Below, one piece after another: positions 6,011 through 12,221 of a stretch of DNA of 13,230 nt; the first letter of the stretch is position 1; each line of letters opens with the position of its first letter. The DNA comes from Clostridia bacterium (GTDB lineage Bacteria; Bacillota_A; Clostridia; Oscillospirales; CAG-272), in NCBI GenBank assembly GCA_017445115.1, contig JAFSUU010000043.1:1-13230 (forward strand), given 5' to 3'. Both the position numbers and the translations under genes were made by a program. The notes under the pieces were generated by a model. It made no database searches. It was not told the DNA's origin and saw only the letters and a list, made by a program, of their open reading frames with translations.

Positions 6011-8842
6011 TCACTTTTTAAGCGCTTCGCCGTTTTCCGAAGGCGTCTGTGTCTTCTTTTCCTTCTTGAACGGATTTGCGATCTTGAGCGCACGCTTAAG
6101 AGCGTATTTGCCGACCTTTCCGAGTTTATCCTCGGCGCGTATCATATCGGAAGCGTGAGGCAGATCGCGTGTCAGGTGGATCGCGTCGAACTGACATCTC
6201 GTCGTGCAGAGTCCGCATCCGATGCAGCGGTTGAGGTCGACGACTGAAACGCCGCATCCGAGACAGCGCACAGCTTCCGTCTTTACCTGTTCTTCGGTAA
6301 ACGGAAGTCTCGTATCGTTGAAGGATGAACGAGGCGGCACGTCGGTATGACCGGGGATCTGACGCTTTGCTTCATCAAAGCTCTCTATCAATATATCGTC
6401 TTTGTCGAGCATCTTGAATTCTCTGAGGTCGCGTGCGATCGTAAGACTCTGCCCTTTGTGGACGAATCTGTGCATAGACTCGCTCGCTTTTTTACCGTCG
6501 GCTATCGCGTCAATAGCGAACGCCGCGCCGCGGTAAATATCTCCGCCGACAAATATATCGGGTTCGCCCGTCTGATATGTGACAGGATCTGCGACGACTG
6601 TTCCGTTTCGCTTAAGCTCGACTTTTGAGCCGTCAAGAAGATTGCCACACTCAGCGGATTGACCTACGGCGAGAAGCACGTTTGAGCATTCAACGGTCAT
6701 AAGATCGTTCTCATCGTAGACCGGGGAGAATTTGTGATCTTTGTCGTAAACGCTTACGCAGCGTTTGAATACGATGCCGACTACTTTTCCGTCTTCAGAT
6801 AAAATCTCTTTCGGTCCCCAGCCGTTATTGACAACGATGCCCTCTTCTTTTGCCTCGGCGACTTCGTCGTCAGCCGCGGGCATTTCTTCCGCGCTCTCAA
6901 GGCAAAGCATGGTCACTTTTCCGTCGGTTGAACGAAAAGCCGTTCTCGCGACGTCTACCGCGACGTTTCCTCCGCCGACGACCACGACGTCGCCGTCAAG
7001 TTTCACCGCGCCTTCAAGAGCAACGCGGCGAAGGAATTTGACGCCCGCCTCGACGCCTTTAGCATCTTCTCCGGGCACACCGACTCCGCGGCCGCCCTGA
7101 AGTCCGACTGCAAGATAGAACGCCTTGTATCCCTGATCGCGCAGCTGTTGGATCGTCACGTCTTTGCCGACTTCGACGCCGCACTTGAATTCCACACCCA
7201 TCGCGTCAAGCACTGCAAGCTCCGCTTCGAGCACTGCCTTTTCAAGCCTGAAATTCGGGATGCCGTTCATCAGCATACCGCCGCGTTTTGCATCCTTTTC
7301 GAACACCGTGACGTCGTATCCGCGTGTACGCAGATAATACGCGCACGAAAGTCCCGCGGGGCCGGAACCGATGATAGCCATTTTATAATCGGGGCCCCAC
7401 ATTTTGCCCTCGTCGTTCTCGCAGACGGGGATAAAACGGTTTTTATCTTCGATCTCAAGATATGAGACGAACTTTTTGATCTCGTCGATCGCAAGAGGTT
7501 CGTCTATCGTCCCTCTCGTGCAGGCGTCCTCGCAGCGTCTGTTGCAGATCGCACCGCAGACCGCGGGAAGCGGATTGTCCTGCTTTATGAGCTCGAGCGC
7601 TTCGCGGTATCTTCCTTCGAGCGCCATTTTTATGTAACCCTGGATCGCGATATGAGCCGGGCAAGCGGTCTTGCAAGGCGCGGTGCCGCTGTCATATACG
7701 TTTATCTTCGCGTCTTCTCTGTACGACGGATTCCATTTATCGGCTCCCCAGCGGTGTGCGTCCGGAAGGACCGACAGAGGATATTCTATCTCACAGCCCT
7801 GTTTGTTGCAGAGCTTCTGACCGAGCTTAGCGGCTCCGACCGGGCAAACTTCAACACATTTGCCGCAAGCCACGCACTTTTCTTTTTCGACGTGTGCCCT
7901 GTAAGCGGAACGGCTCATGTTCGGGGTGTTGTAAAGCTGAGAAGTACGGATAGCGTTGCACACGCCCGGCGCGCAGTTGCAGATAGCCACGATCTTGTCT
8001 TCACCGTCGATATTTGTTATCTGGTGGACAAAGCCGTGATCTTCCGCCCTTTTCAGCACTTCAAGGGCTTCCTCGTAAGTGATATATCTGCCCATTCCGC
8101 GGTCGACACAGTACTCTGCCATATCGCCGACGCCCATGCAGAATTCTCCGTTTATCTCACCGGAGCCCTCACCGCGCATGGTCTGCTGTTTTCTGCAGGT
8201 ACACTGTCCGACGGAATACTTATCGTATTTTTTAAGCCAGTGGCTGATATGTTCAACGTCGACCGATTCATTTATATGCTCTATCGCCTTTTCGATAGGA
8301 ATGACGTGCATTCCGACGCCGGAACCTCCGAGCGGGATCATATTCGTCACGCCTTCGAGAGGCATCTGAGTCATAAGGTTGAAGAACGTCGCAAGCTCAG
8401 GATGTTCCTCTGTCAGCTTGTCGTTCATCATCATAAATTCTGCGGAGCCCGGAACGAATATCGGAACGTTATACTGGCGGTGTCCGTCTTCGTTCTCACG
8501 GTTCATTTCCACCATGCCGACCCAGCAGAGATGATCGACCATCTTCTGCGTGTCCTCAACGGACATCCCGTTCATTTCTGCAAGCTCTTCAACGGAATAC
8601 GGAACCCTCGTCTTCTTGAAATTGAGAAGGAAAACGACTTCTTCTTTAGTCAGCACAGCGTCAAGCGCCCAGTATTCAGGATCATCCGTCTTCATGGTGT
8701 GAGTGTATTTCACAAGATATCGGTCGGTGATCATATTTCCGAGCTTTATGACGAGTTTTGCTTTTTCGGGATCGCTCGGGACGTAATTCTCCGACTGTCT
8801 GAAATCCCTCTCATTGGTCATTCTGTTTTTCTGTTCCTTCAT
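6011..8842 (-). CDS. Multi-cluster iron-sulphur NAD(P)/FAD oxidoreductase, GltD-like, with extra N-terminal domain
   Basis: 943 residues from the ATG at 8842 (the residue numbers here count from the GTG at 8845). A helical, winged-helix-like segment spans about 60-130. A Cys domain follows: C215, C217, C236, C246, C289, C291, C296. Then comes a 4Fe-4S ferredoxin motif, C324-x2-C-x2-C-x3-C334, with C346 and C351 nearby. The glutamate-synthase-small-subunit-type part begins with C391, C395, C430, C434, C438, C442; FAD site GSGPAG at 493-498, second Rossmann GGGNVA at 624-629, FAD-contacting GGD at 767-769. A last cluster motif is C874-x2-C-x2-C-x3-C884, preceded by CLGC at 861-864, and the tail is Lys-rich. 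Such modules move electrons between NAD(P)H and ferredoxin-like partners; the real partner is unknown. The ATG overlaps the hypB stop as TGATG, implying coupled translation. It is not a stand-alone GltD, which is about half this length. Confidence 0.85.
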   Translation of the reverse strand: MKEQKNRMTNERDFRQSENYVPSDPEKAKLVIKLGNMITDRYLVKYTHTMKTDDPEYWALDAVLTKEEVVFLLNFKKTRVPYSVEELAEMNGMSVEDTQKMVDHLCWVGMVEMNRENEDGHRQYNVPIFVPGSAEFMMMNDKLTEEHPELATFFNLMTQMPLEGVTNMIPLGGSGVGMHVIPIEKAIEHINESVDVEHISHWLKKYDKYSVGQCTCRKQQTMRGEGSGEINGEFCMGVGDMAEYCVDRGMGRYITYEEALEVLKRAEDHGFVHQITNIDGEDKIVAICNCAPGVCNAIRTSQLYNTPNMSRSAYRAHVEKEKCVACGKCVEVCPVGAAKLGQKLCNKQGCEIEYPLSVLPDAHRWGADKWNPSYREDAKINVYDSGTAPCKTACPAHIAIQGYIKMALEGRYREALELIKQDNPLPAVCGAICNRRCEDACTRGTIDEPLAIDEIKKFVSYLEIEDKNRFIPVCENDEGKMWGPDYKMAIIGSGPAGLSCAYYLRTRGYDVTVFEKDAKRGGMLMNGIPNFRLEKAVLEAELAVLDAMGVEFKCGVEVGKDVTIQQLRDQGYKAFYLAVGLQGGRGVGVPGEDAKGVEAGVKFLRRVALEGAVKLDGDVVVVGGGNVAVDVARTAFRSTDGKVTMLCLESAEEMPAADDEVAEAKEEGIVVNNGWGPKEILSEDGKVVGIVFKRCVSVYDKDHKFSPVYDENDLMTVECSNVLLAVGQSAECGNLLDGSKVELKRNGTVVADPVTYQTGEPDIFVGGDIYRGAAFAIDAIADGKKASESMHRFVHKGQSLTIARDLREFKMLDKDDILIESFDEAKRQIPGHTDVPPRSSFNDTRLPFTEEQVKTEAVRCLGCGVSVVDLNRCIGCGLCTTRCQFDAIHLTRDLPHASDMIRAEDKLGKVGKYALKRALKIANPFKKEKKTQTPSENGEALKK

Positions 8843-9507
8843 CACTTATTCCCTTTCCATTCGTTGACTGCGTTCGTCAGCCATTCTTCCCATTCTTCAA
8901 AGCCCTCGCCGGTTTTTGAAGACAAACGAAAAATCTTGATATCGGGGTTAAGTTTCTTTGCGCGTTCTATACATTTATCATAATCAAAATCAAAAAATCT
9001 CGCAACGTCGGACTTGGAAATTATCAGCACGTCACTCTCTCTGAACATCAGAGGATATTTCAGCGGTTTGTCGTCTCCTTCGGGCGTGCTGAGGATCATT
9101 ACTTTCTTCCCCGCTCCGGTGTCGAATTCGGCAGGACAGATCAAATTCCCCACGTTTTCAAGAAATACGAGATCTATTCCGTCGCAGCCCATCTCCTCAA
9201 GTCCTTCGCGCGTCATACCCGCGTCCATGTGGCACATACCGCCTGTATGCACTTGCAGAGCTTTGACGCCGAGTTTTTCTATTCTTTCCGCATCGACCGC
9301 GGAATCCACGTCGGCTTCAAGCACCGCGATGGTATAGGAATCCCTCAGATCAGCGATCGTATGTTCGAGCAGCGTCGTCTTTCCGGCTCCGGGAGACGAC
9401 ATCAGATTTATGAGAAGTGTGCCCTTCGCCTTCATCTCGGCGCGAAGCGCATCAGCGTCTCTGTCGTTTGAAGCGGTAACTGTTTCCTTAAGTTCGATAA
9501 TTTTCAT
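8842..9507 (-). CDS. hypB: HypB GTPase, nickel incorporation protein
   Basis: 221 residues. HypB is a SIMIBI-class GTPase that works with HypA to load nickel into hydrogenase or another nickel enzyme in the cytoplasm. The P-loop SSPGAGKTT is at 37-45, with E-A-D-V-D-S at 64-69. The nickel/zinc site of the G domain has Cys92-His93 and Cys124 in the family signature ENVGNLICPAEFD (117-129). The base-recognition motif reads SKSD (164-167) where NKxD is usual. The N-terminal Cys-rich high-affinity nickel motif of the E. coli type and the His-rich stretch of other types are both absent, so this is the short form. The ATG at 9507 is preceded by a weak GGTG. It is the first gene of its operon, with a promoter at 9543-9571, and its stop overlaps the next ATG by one base. 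Confidence 0.95.
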   Translation of the reverse strand: MKIIELKETVTASNDRDADALRAEMKAKGTLLINLMSSPGAGKTTLLEHTIADLRDSYTIAVLEADVDSAVDAERIEKLGVKALQVHTGGMCHMDAGMTREGLEEMGCDGIDLVFLENVGNLICPAEFDTGAGKKVMILSTPEGDDKPLKYPLMFRESDVLIISKSDVARFFDFDYDKCIERAKKLNPDIKIFRLSSKTGEGFEEWEEWLTNAVNEWKGNK

Positions 9508-9542
9508 TTATATCACCGACCGTTATATACTTATTCAATTAT

Positions 9543-9571
9543 AGTATATCATTAAAATAATAACTTTGCAA
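9543..9571 (-). promoter_or_regulatory. Sigma-A-type promoter of the hypB operon
   Basis: Minus strand: -35 TTGCAA at 9566-9571, a 17-base spacer, and -10 TATACT at 9543-9548. The transcript would start roughly 30 bases before the hypB ATG. Upstream of it the sequence holds an inverted repeat that may be an operator. Confidence 0.72.
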
Positions 9572-9574
9572 GTG

Positions 9575-9602
9575 CGATTTTCGGTAAAAAACACGAAAAT
9601 CG
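9575..9602. promoter_or_regulatory. Inverted repeat next to the hypB -35, possible operator
   Basis: CGATTTTCG (9575-9583) and its exact complement CGAAAATCG (9594-9602) are separated by 10 bases, just upstream of the hypB -35. The position would suit an activator or repressor site. The regulator is unknown, and a chance or terminator-like hairpin cannot be excluded. Confidence 0.4.
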
Positions 9603-9625
9603 ATCAAATCCGGTGAATTTACAAA

Positions 9626-9643
9626 ACGGCGCTGATGCGCCGT
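9626..9643 (-). terminator. Small hairpin, weak terminator candidate
   Basis: ACGGCGC / GCGCCGT (7 bp) with loop TGAT; on the minus strand it is followed by TTTTGTAAATT. It would stop read-through from the GGDEF side into hypB. The stem is short and the T-tract broken. Confidence 0.35.
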
Positions 9644-9675
9644 ATGCGATTTCGGCAGAATAATCAATTATTATC

Positions 9676-9815
9676 TACCGCTCCGTCATCGGTACCCGAA
9701 AATCCTGTCTGGTCACTGCCGTGACTATTCCTCCGGATTTTTCGACCGCGGCCCTCACTTCTCTCGCTGTATCATCCGCCGGATGCGCTCGAGAAGTTCG
9801 TCCCCTTCAAGTCCT
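9676..9815. repeat. Intergenic repeat, copy 1
   Basis: 140 bases that match 11188-11328 in the same orientation with about 11 differences, including one single-base indel (roughly 92% identity by hand alignment). Both begin TACCGCTCCGTCATCGG and end CCCCTTCAAGTCCT, and both carry GTCAC-TGCC-GTGAC and the near-palindrome CATCCGCCGGATG. Each is followed within about 15 bases by a long hairpin, and weaker similarity (TGAACAC on the minus strand, then TGAAxTCCG.. and GCGATAC on plus) runs on to about 9918. On the minus strand, copy 1 has a stop codon and a frameshift relative to copy 2, so it does not encode the same peptide. The element type is not recognised. Confidence 0.85.
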
Positions 9816-9827
9816 GTCTATATGCAA

Positions 9828-9859
9828 AATTCCGGAGACGCAAAAGCGTCTCCGGAATT
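9828..9859 (-). terminator. Long hairpin linked to repeat copy 1; likely GGDEF terminator
   Basis: Perfect 14-bp stem AATTCCGGAGACGC (9828-9841) with its complement (9846-9859) and a 4-base loop. It lies about 80 bp past the stop of the diguanylate cyclase gene on the minus strand, with GGAATTTTGC at its 3' side. A related hairpin follows repeat copy 2. Confidence 0.65.
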
Positions 9860-9938
9860 ATAGCCCGTGTGTTCATTCATAATTCAAATCAATTATCCGA
9901 TGAATTCCGCGGCGATACGTTCACTCGTGTTACGATGA

Positions 9939-11006
9939 TCAGTGACGTCTGTCGATCCCGCGCTCCTTATAAAACCGATCTTTAGCTGCGTACATCATCT
10001 CATCCGATTCTCTCAGCATATCTTCGATCGGCTTATTCTCGCCTGCGGAATAGCTGTAACCAACAGCGCAGTTGTATTTTGCTTCGCTGATGTTCTTCTC
10101 AACGCGTTCGATCAGGTGCATCATATCATCTTGCGTGGTTTTACGGCAAATGATAATAAACTCGTCTCCGCCTACCCTGTAACCGTACTGTCTGCTTTTC
10201 AGCGCCTTTCGGAAGCAAAGCCCCAGAGTGATCAGCGCTTCGTCACCGGCAGCGTGTCCCAAATTGTCATTGATAGCCTTAAGTCCGTTCATATCGATCG
10301 ATATCAAAGCCGTGATCTCCTCGGAATTCTTCAGAATATCGGCTTGGTAAGCGTGTCGGTTGAGCAGGCCGGTAAGCGAGTCTATTTTCGTATGCTGCAG
10401 AATCTCAAAAACGTAGTATACAAATAGCGCTACGGCAATAGTCGGGCAGAAGATCGCAGAAAAATCGCTGCCGAATACGAACGGAAAAACCAGCCCTGAA
10501 AGCAGCGCTAAGCTGAGAAAGACAATAGGAACGATCTCCATCCCTTTCTTGTTGCTTCTCTTTATGAGAAGAAAAATCAAAGAAAAACTGTACAGCCCCG
10601 CCAGAACGAACGGCAAATAACCGAGAAAGCCGCGTGAAAAGCTGTTATCTGTTCCTATTTTGAAAACGATGCCGGTAAAGATCGAAACAAAATCAATTAC
10701 AGCGAGTATGATCGAGGGAATGAATATATACCATGACTGCTTCTTTATCAGCGTATAGATGAGCTGAGATATGATAAACGGAGTCGCGCTGTAGCGGATA
10801 GCCATCAAAATGCCGCGAACGATCCACGGTGTCTCGAATTCGAACTCCACAAATACGACAAGAGAGAGCAAGAAAACACCAACGATCAAGACGTACATAC
10901 GCTTGATTGTTTTTTTATCCAAAAAAACAGTTATATGCAGTGCTATCGCAAATGCTGTCAAAACAAGGATCAGCTCCCAGTTCTGCAATAAATACTCTTT
11001 TAACAA
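9939..11006 (-). CDS. Membrane diguanylate cyclase (GGDEF domain)
   Basis: 355 residues. GGDEF enzymes make cyclic di-GMP from two GTP, a second messenger that controls surface attachment and related behaviour. The N-terminal 205 residues hold about seven hydrophobic helices (approximately 13-29, 38-54, 65-85, 93-112, 127-148, 157-177, 183-203), a membrane sensor of unknown ligand. The cyclase domain starts at D-S-L-T-G-L-L-N-R (209-217). It has the metal-site region I-D-M-N-G-L-K-A-I-N-D (237-247), A-G-D-E (253-256) and an intact GGDEF at 279-283. The RxxD product-inhibition site is missing: the residues before the motif read SRQYGYRV. The start is TTG at 11006 with GAGAGGAG 6 bases upstream; the next Met would lie inside the second helix. 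It stands alone, bracketed by two copies of a repeat. Confidence 0.92.
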   Translation of the reverse strand: MLKEYLLQNWELILVLTAFAIALHITVFLDKKTIKRMYVLIVGVFLLSLVVFVEFEFETPWIVRGILMAIRYSATPFIISQLIYTLIKKQSWYIFIPSIILAVIDFVSIFTGIVFKIGTDNSFSRGFLGYLPFVLAGLYSFSLIFLLIKRSNKKGMEIVPIVFLSLALLSGLVFPFVFGSDFSAIFCPTIAVALFVYYVFEILQHTKIDSLTGLLNRHAYQADILKNSEEITALISIDMNGLKAINDNLGHAAGDEALITLGLCFRKALKSRQYGYRVGGDEFIIICRKTTQDDMMHLIERVEKNISEAKYNCAVGYSYSAGENKPIEDMLRESDEMMYAAKDRFYKERGIDRRH

Positions 11007-11012
11007 AGTATA

Positions 11013-11020
11013 CTCCTCTC
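11013..11020 (-). promoter_or_regulatory. Ribosome-binding site supporting the TTG start of the GGDEF gene
   Basis: GAGAGGAG on the minus strand, 6 bases before the TTG at 11006. There is no nearby ATG in frame, so this site fixes the start. Confidence 0.75.
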
Positions 11021-11068
11021 ACAGTACCGTCGTCAGTTTGTCGTGATATGTCATAAATCTTCTTTAAT

Positions 11069-11095
11069 AGTATATTTTATCACAAACACTTTCAA
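11069..11095 (-). promoter_or_regulatory. Possible promoter of the GGDEF gene
   Basis: Minus strand: TTGAAA at 11090-11095, a 15-base spacer, TATACT at 11069-11074. The spacer is shorter than the optimal 17, so this is only a fair match. Confidence 0.45.
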
Positions 11096-11152
11096 AAATC
11101 AAGATGACAGAATAATAACAATTCTGCTGATATCCGATAGATTGATCATTTA

Positions 11153-11180
11153 TTTTCAGTGAATACTCTGTCACTGAAAA
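11153..11180. repeat. 10-bp inverted repeat next to repeat copy 2
   Basis: TTTTCAGTGA and its exact complement TCACTGAAAA flank an 8-base loop, ending 7 bases before repeat copy 2. There is no T-tract after it on either strand, so it is not a standard terminator. Confidence 0.5.
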
Positions 11181-11187
11181 AAACAGA

Positions 11188-11328
11188 TACCGCTCCGTCA
11201 TCGGTGCCCGAAAATCCTGTCGGGTCACTGCCGTGACTGTTCCTCCGGATTCTTCGACCGCTGACCCTCGCTCCGCTCGCTGTATCATCCGCCGGATGCG
11301 CTCGAGGAGCTCGTCCCCTTCAAGTCCT
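11188..11328. repeat. Intergenic repeat, copy 2
   Basis: 141-base partner of the repeat at 9676-9815, same orientation, 1512 bases away start to start, with the GGDEF gene between them. Here an extra stem, CCCGA...TCGGG, can form near the left end; it is disrupted in copy 1. On the minus strand copy 2 is open in one frame (about 47 residues, rich in Glu and Arg). The difference pattern between copies is mixed: a few silent third-position changes, but also second-position changes, a stop and an indel. Conserved coding is therefore not supported. Confidence 0.85.
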
Positions 11329-11336
11329 TTCAAATC

Positions 11337-11374
11337 AAAATCCGGGCTGACGCTTTTGCGTCAGCCCGGATTTT
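11337..11374. terminator. Long hairpin linked to repeat copy 2
   Basis: Perfect 17-bp stem AAAATCCGGGCTGACGC (11337-11353) and its complement (11358-11374), with loop TTTT. It looks like a bidirectional terminator, but no gene ends close to it on either strand. It sits at the same place relative to the repeat as the hairpin at 9828-9859, with a different but fully paired stem. Confidence 0.6.
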
Positions 11375-11496
11375 GGTCGGAGTGTTCATAACGCAAGTGA
11401 ATTTATTTTATGAAATCCGGTGCGATACACATTCCGATACCCGACCGATTCGCACATTCGACTTATCTGAAACAACCAAGTAAAAAAAAGAAAAAA

Positions 11497-11502
11497 CGGA
11501 GG
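11497..11502 (+). promoter_or_regulatory. Ribosome-binding site deciding the tnpV start
   Basis: CGGAGG 9 bases before the ATG at 11512. An in-frame ATG at 11410 would put this site inside the gene and add a poly-Lys leader foreign to the family. Confidence 0.75.
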
Positions 11503-11511
11503 TTTCAGATT

Positions 11512-11892
11512 ATGAAAGAATTAGAAAAGTATATTATTGACGAAAAGACCGGGCTGGAATATGAATTGGTGGGTGATTACTATTATCCCTGCCTGAAAGC
11601 ACCGGAGGCACCAAAGGTCGGCAGATTCGGGATGATGTATCACGATTATCTGCGTAACCATAAGAAAGTTACATATTCGGGGCTTATGCTTTCAGGGAAA
11701 CTTAAAGAGCATATCGAGGATATTGACCGTCAGGCAGAGGAAATGTTTTCTCAACTGGTGGACCGAATGAAGCAAGCCGAAGGCGTTACCGAACAGCTCA
11801 AAGCCACCGACCAGATGGAATGGGTGCGACGTATGAACTCCATCAGGGGCCGCGCCGAAGAGATCGTGAAAAGCGAGGTGTTGTTCGCATGA
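11512..11892 (+). CDS. tnpV: TnpV-family transposon-encoded protein
   Basis: 126 residues, recognised as the TnpV family, small proteins carried by Firmicutes transposons and integrative elements; their molecular role is not established. The N-terminus has I-D-E-K-T-G-L-E-Y-E-L-V-G-D-Y-Y-Y-P. The middle has M-Y-H-D-Y-L-R-N-H-K and Y-S-G-L-M-L-S-G-K-L. The C-terminus has EGVTEQLKA..D.MEWVRRMNSIR, then A-E-E-I-V, all typical of the family. The central part is predicted helical with many charged residues. Its stop overlaps the next start as ATGA, so the two genes form a translationally coupled pair. No integrase, resolvase or conjugation gene is visible beside it, so it is either a remnant or the edge of an element. 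Confidence 0.85.
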   Translation: MKELEKYIIDEKTGLEYELVGDYYYPCLKAPEAPKVGRFGMMYHDYLRNHKKVTYSGLMLSGKLKEHIEDIDRQAEEMFSQLVDRMKQAEGVTEQLKATDQMEWVRRMNSIRGRAEEIVKSEVLFA

Positions 11893-12149
11893 CCATTCTT
11901 GAAAACCTTTGGTACGGCAACATTCGCCCAGTCGAACAGTTTGTTGAAGGTAATGCGGAATACAGGAGTTTGCTCCGCCTTGTAGGGAACAATCGAGAAA
12001 AGCTTGAGGCGACCCTATCTCACGAACAAGCCGAACTGTTCGAGAAATTCTACACCGCAGTAAACGAAATGCACTCCACAGCGGAGGTCGCGGCGTTCTC
12101 TTCCGGGTTTCGGCTCGGCGCACATCTTATGAACGAATCCGGCAAATAA
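11889..12149 (+). CDS. DUF6809-like small protein
   Basis: 86 residues, resembling the DUF6809 proteins often found next to tnpV in Firmicutes. The match is to L-E-N-L-W-Y-G-N-I-R-P at 4-14, E-Y-R-S-L-L near 25, E-A-E/Q-L-F-E-K-F in the middle and S-G-F-R-L-G-A-H-L-M near the end. Function is unknown. The ATG overlaps the tnpV stop (ATGA) and has GAGGTG at 11875-11880, 8 bases upstream. A longer in-frame reading from 11820 would lie inside tnpV and is not needed. Confidence 0.78.
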   Translation: MTILENLWYGNIRPVEQFVEGNAEYRSLLRLVGNNREKLEATLSHEQAELFEKFYTAVNEMHSTAEVAAFSSGFRLGAHLMNESGK

Positions 12150-12166
12150 AGACTCATAGCATCAAA

Positions 12167-12202
12167 AAATCGCGGCGGAGCAGAAATGCTTCGCCGCGAT
12201 TT
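12167..12202 (-). terminator. Rho-independent terminator of the surface-protein gene
   Basis: A 16-bp stem (AAATCGCGGCGGAGCA against TGCTTCGCCGCGATTT, one G-T pair) capped by a GAAA loop. On the minus strand it is followed by a six-T run (ATTTTTTGATG), 19 bp after the surface-protein stop. On the plus strand it may also end the tnpV-DUF6809 transcript, though without a good T-tract. Confidence 0.88.
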
Positions 12203-12221
12203 GCGTTATATATGATTTGCC

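Larger units (their letters stand above)
9508..9938. other. Intergenic region between the GGDEF gene and hypB
   Basis: 431 bases with no convincing gene. From the hypB side it holds the hypB promoter (9543-9571), a 9-bp inverted repeat just upstream of the -35 (9575-9602), a small GC hairpin (9626-9643), repeat copy 1 (core 9676-9815, weaker similarity up to about 9918) and the long hairpin at 9828-9859, which may end the GGDEF transcript. Confidence 0.75.
11007..11511. other. Intergenic region between the GGDEF gene and tnpV
   Basis: 505 bases divergent between the minus-strand GGDEF gene and the plus-strand tnpV. It holds the GGDEF ribosome-binding site and likely promoter (11069-11095), a 10-bp hairpin (11153-11180), repeat copy 2 (11188-11328), its long hairpin (11337-11374) and a tail up to about 11428 with weak similarity to the end of copy 1. 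No clear tnpV promoter is seen. A minus-strand frame of 89 codons (11064-11333, TTG start) crosses copy 2 but is not convincing as a gene. Confidence 0.7.

Noticed and set aside
7652..8983. 443-codon open frame on the plus strand
   Set aside because: It is antisense to the flavoprotein and hypB genes, which carry clear motifs; the translation is His/Phe/Val-rich shadow sequence without a family match.
11007..11060. Possible cyclic di-GMP riboswitch before the GGDEF gene
   Set aside because: The leader is too short and lacks the conserved elements of the known classes.
9676..11428. CRISPR array or insertion sequence made by the two repeats
   Set aside because: Only two copies, 1.5 kb apart, with no spacers, no transposase and no terminal inverted repeats recognised.
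11410..11511. N-terminal extension of tnpV from an ATG at 11410
   Set aside because: The added residues include a run of lysines and do not fit the family; a clear ribosome-binding site precedes the ATG at 11512.
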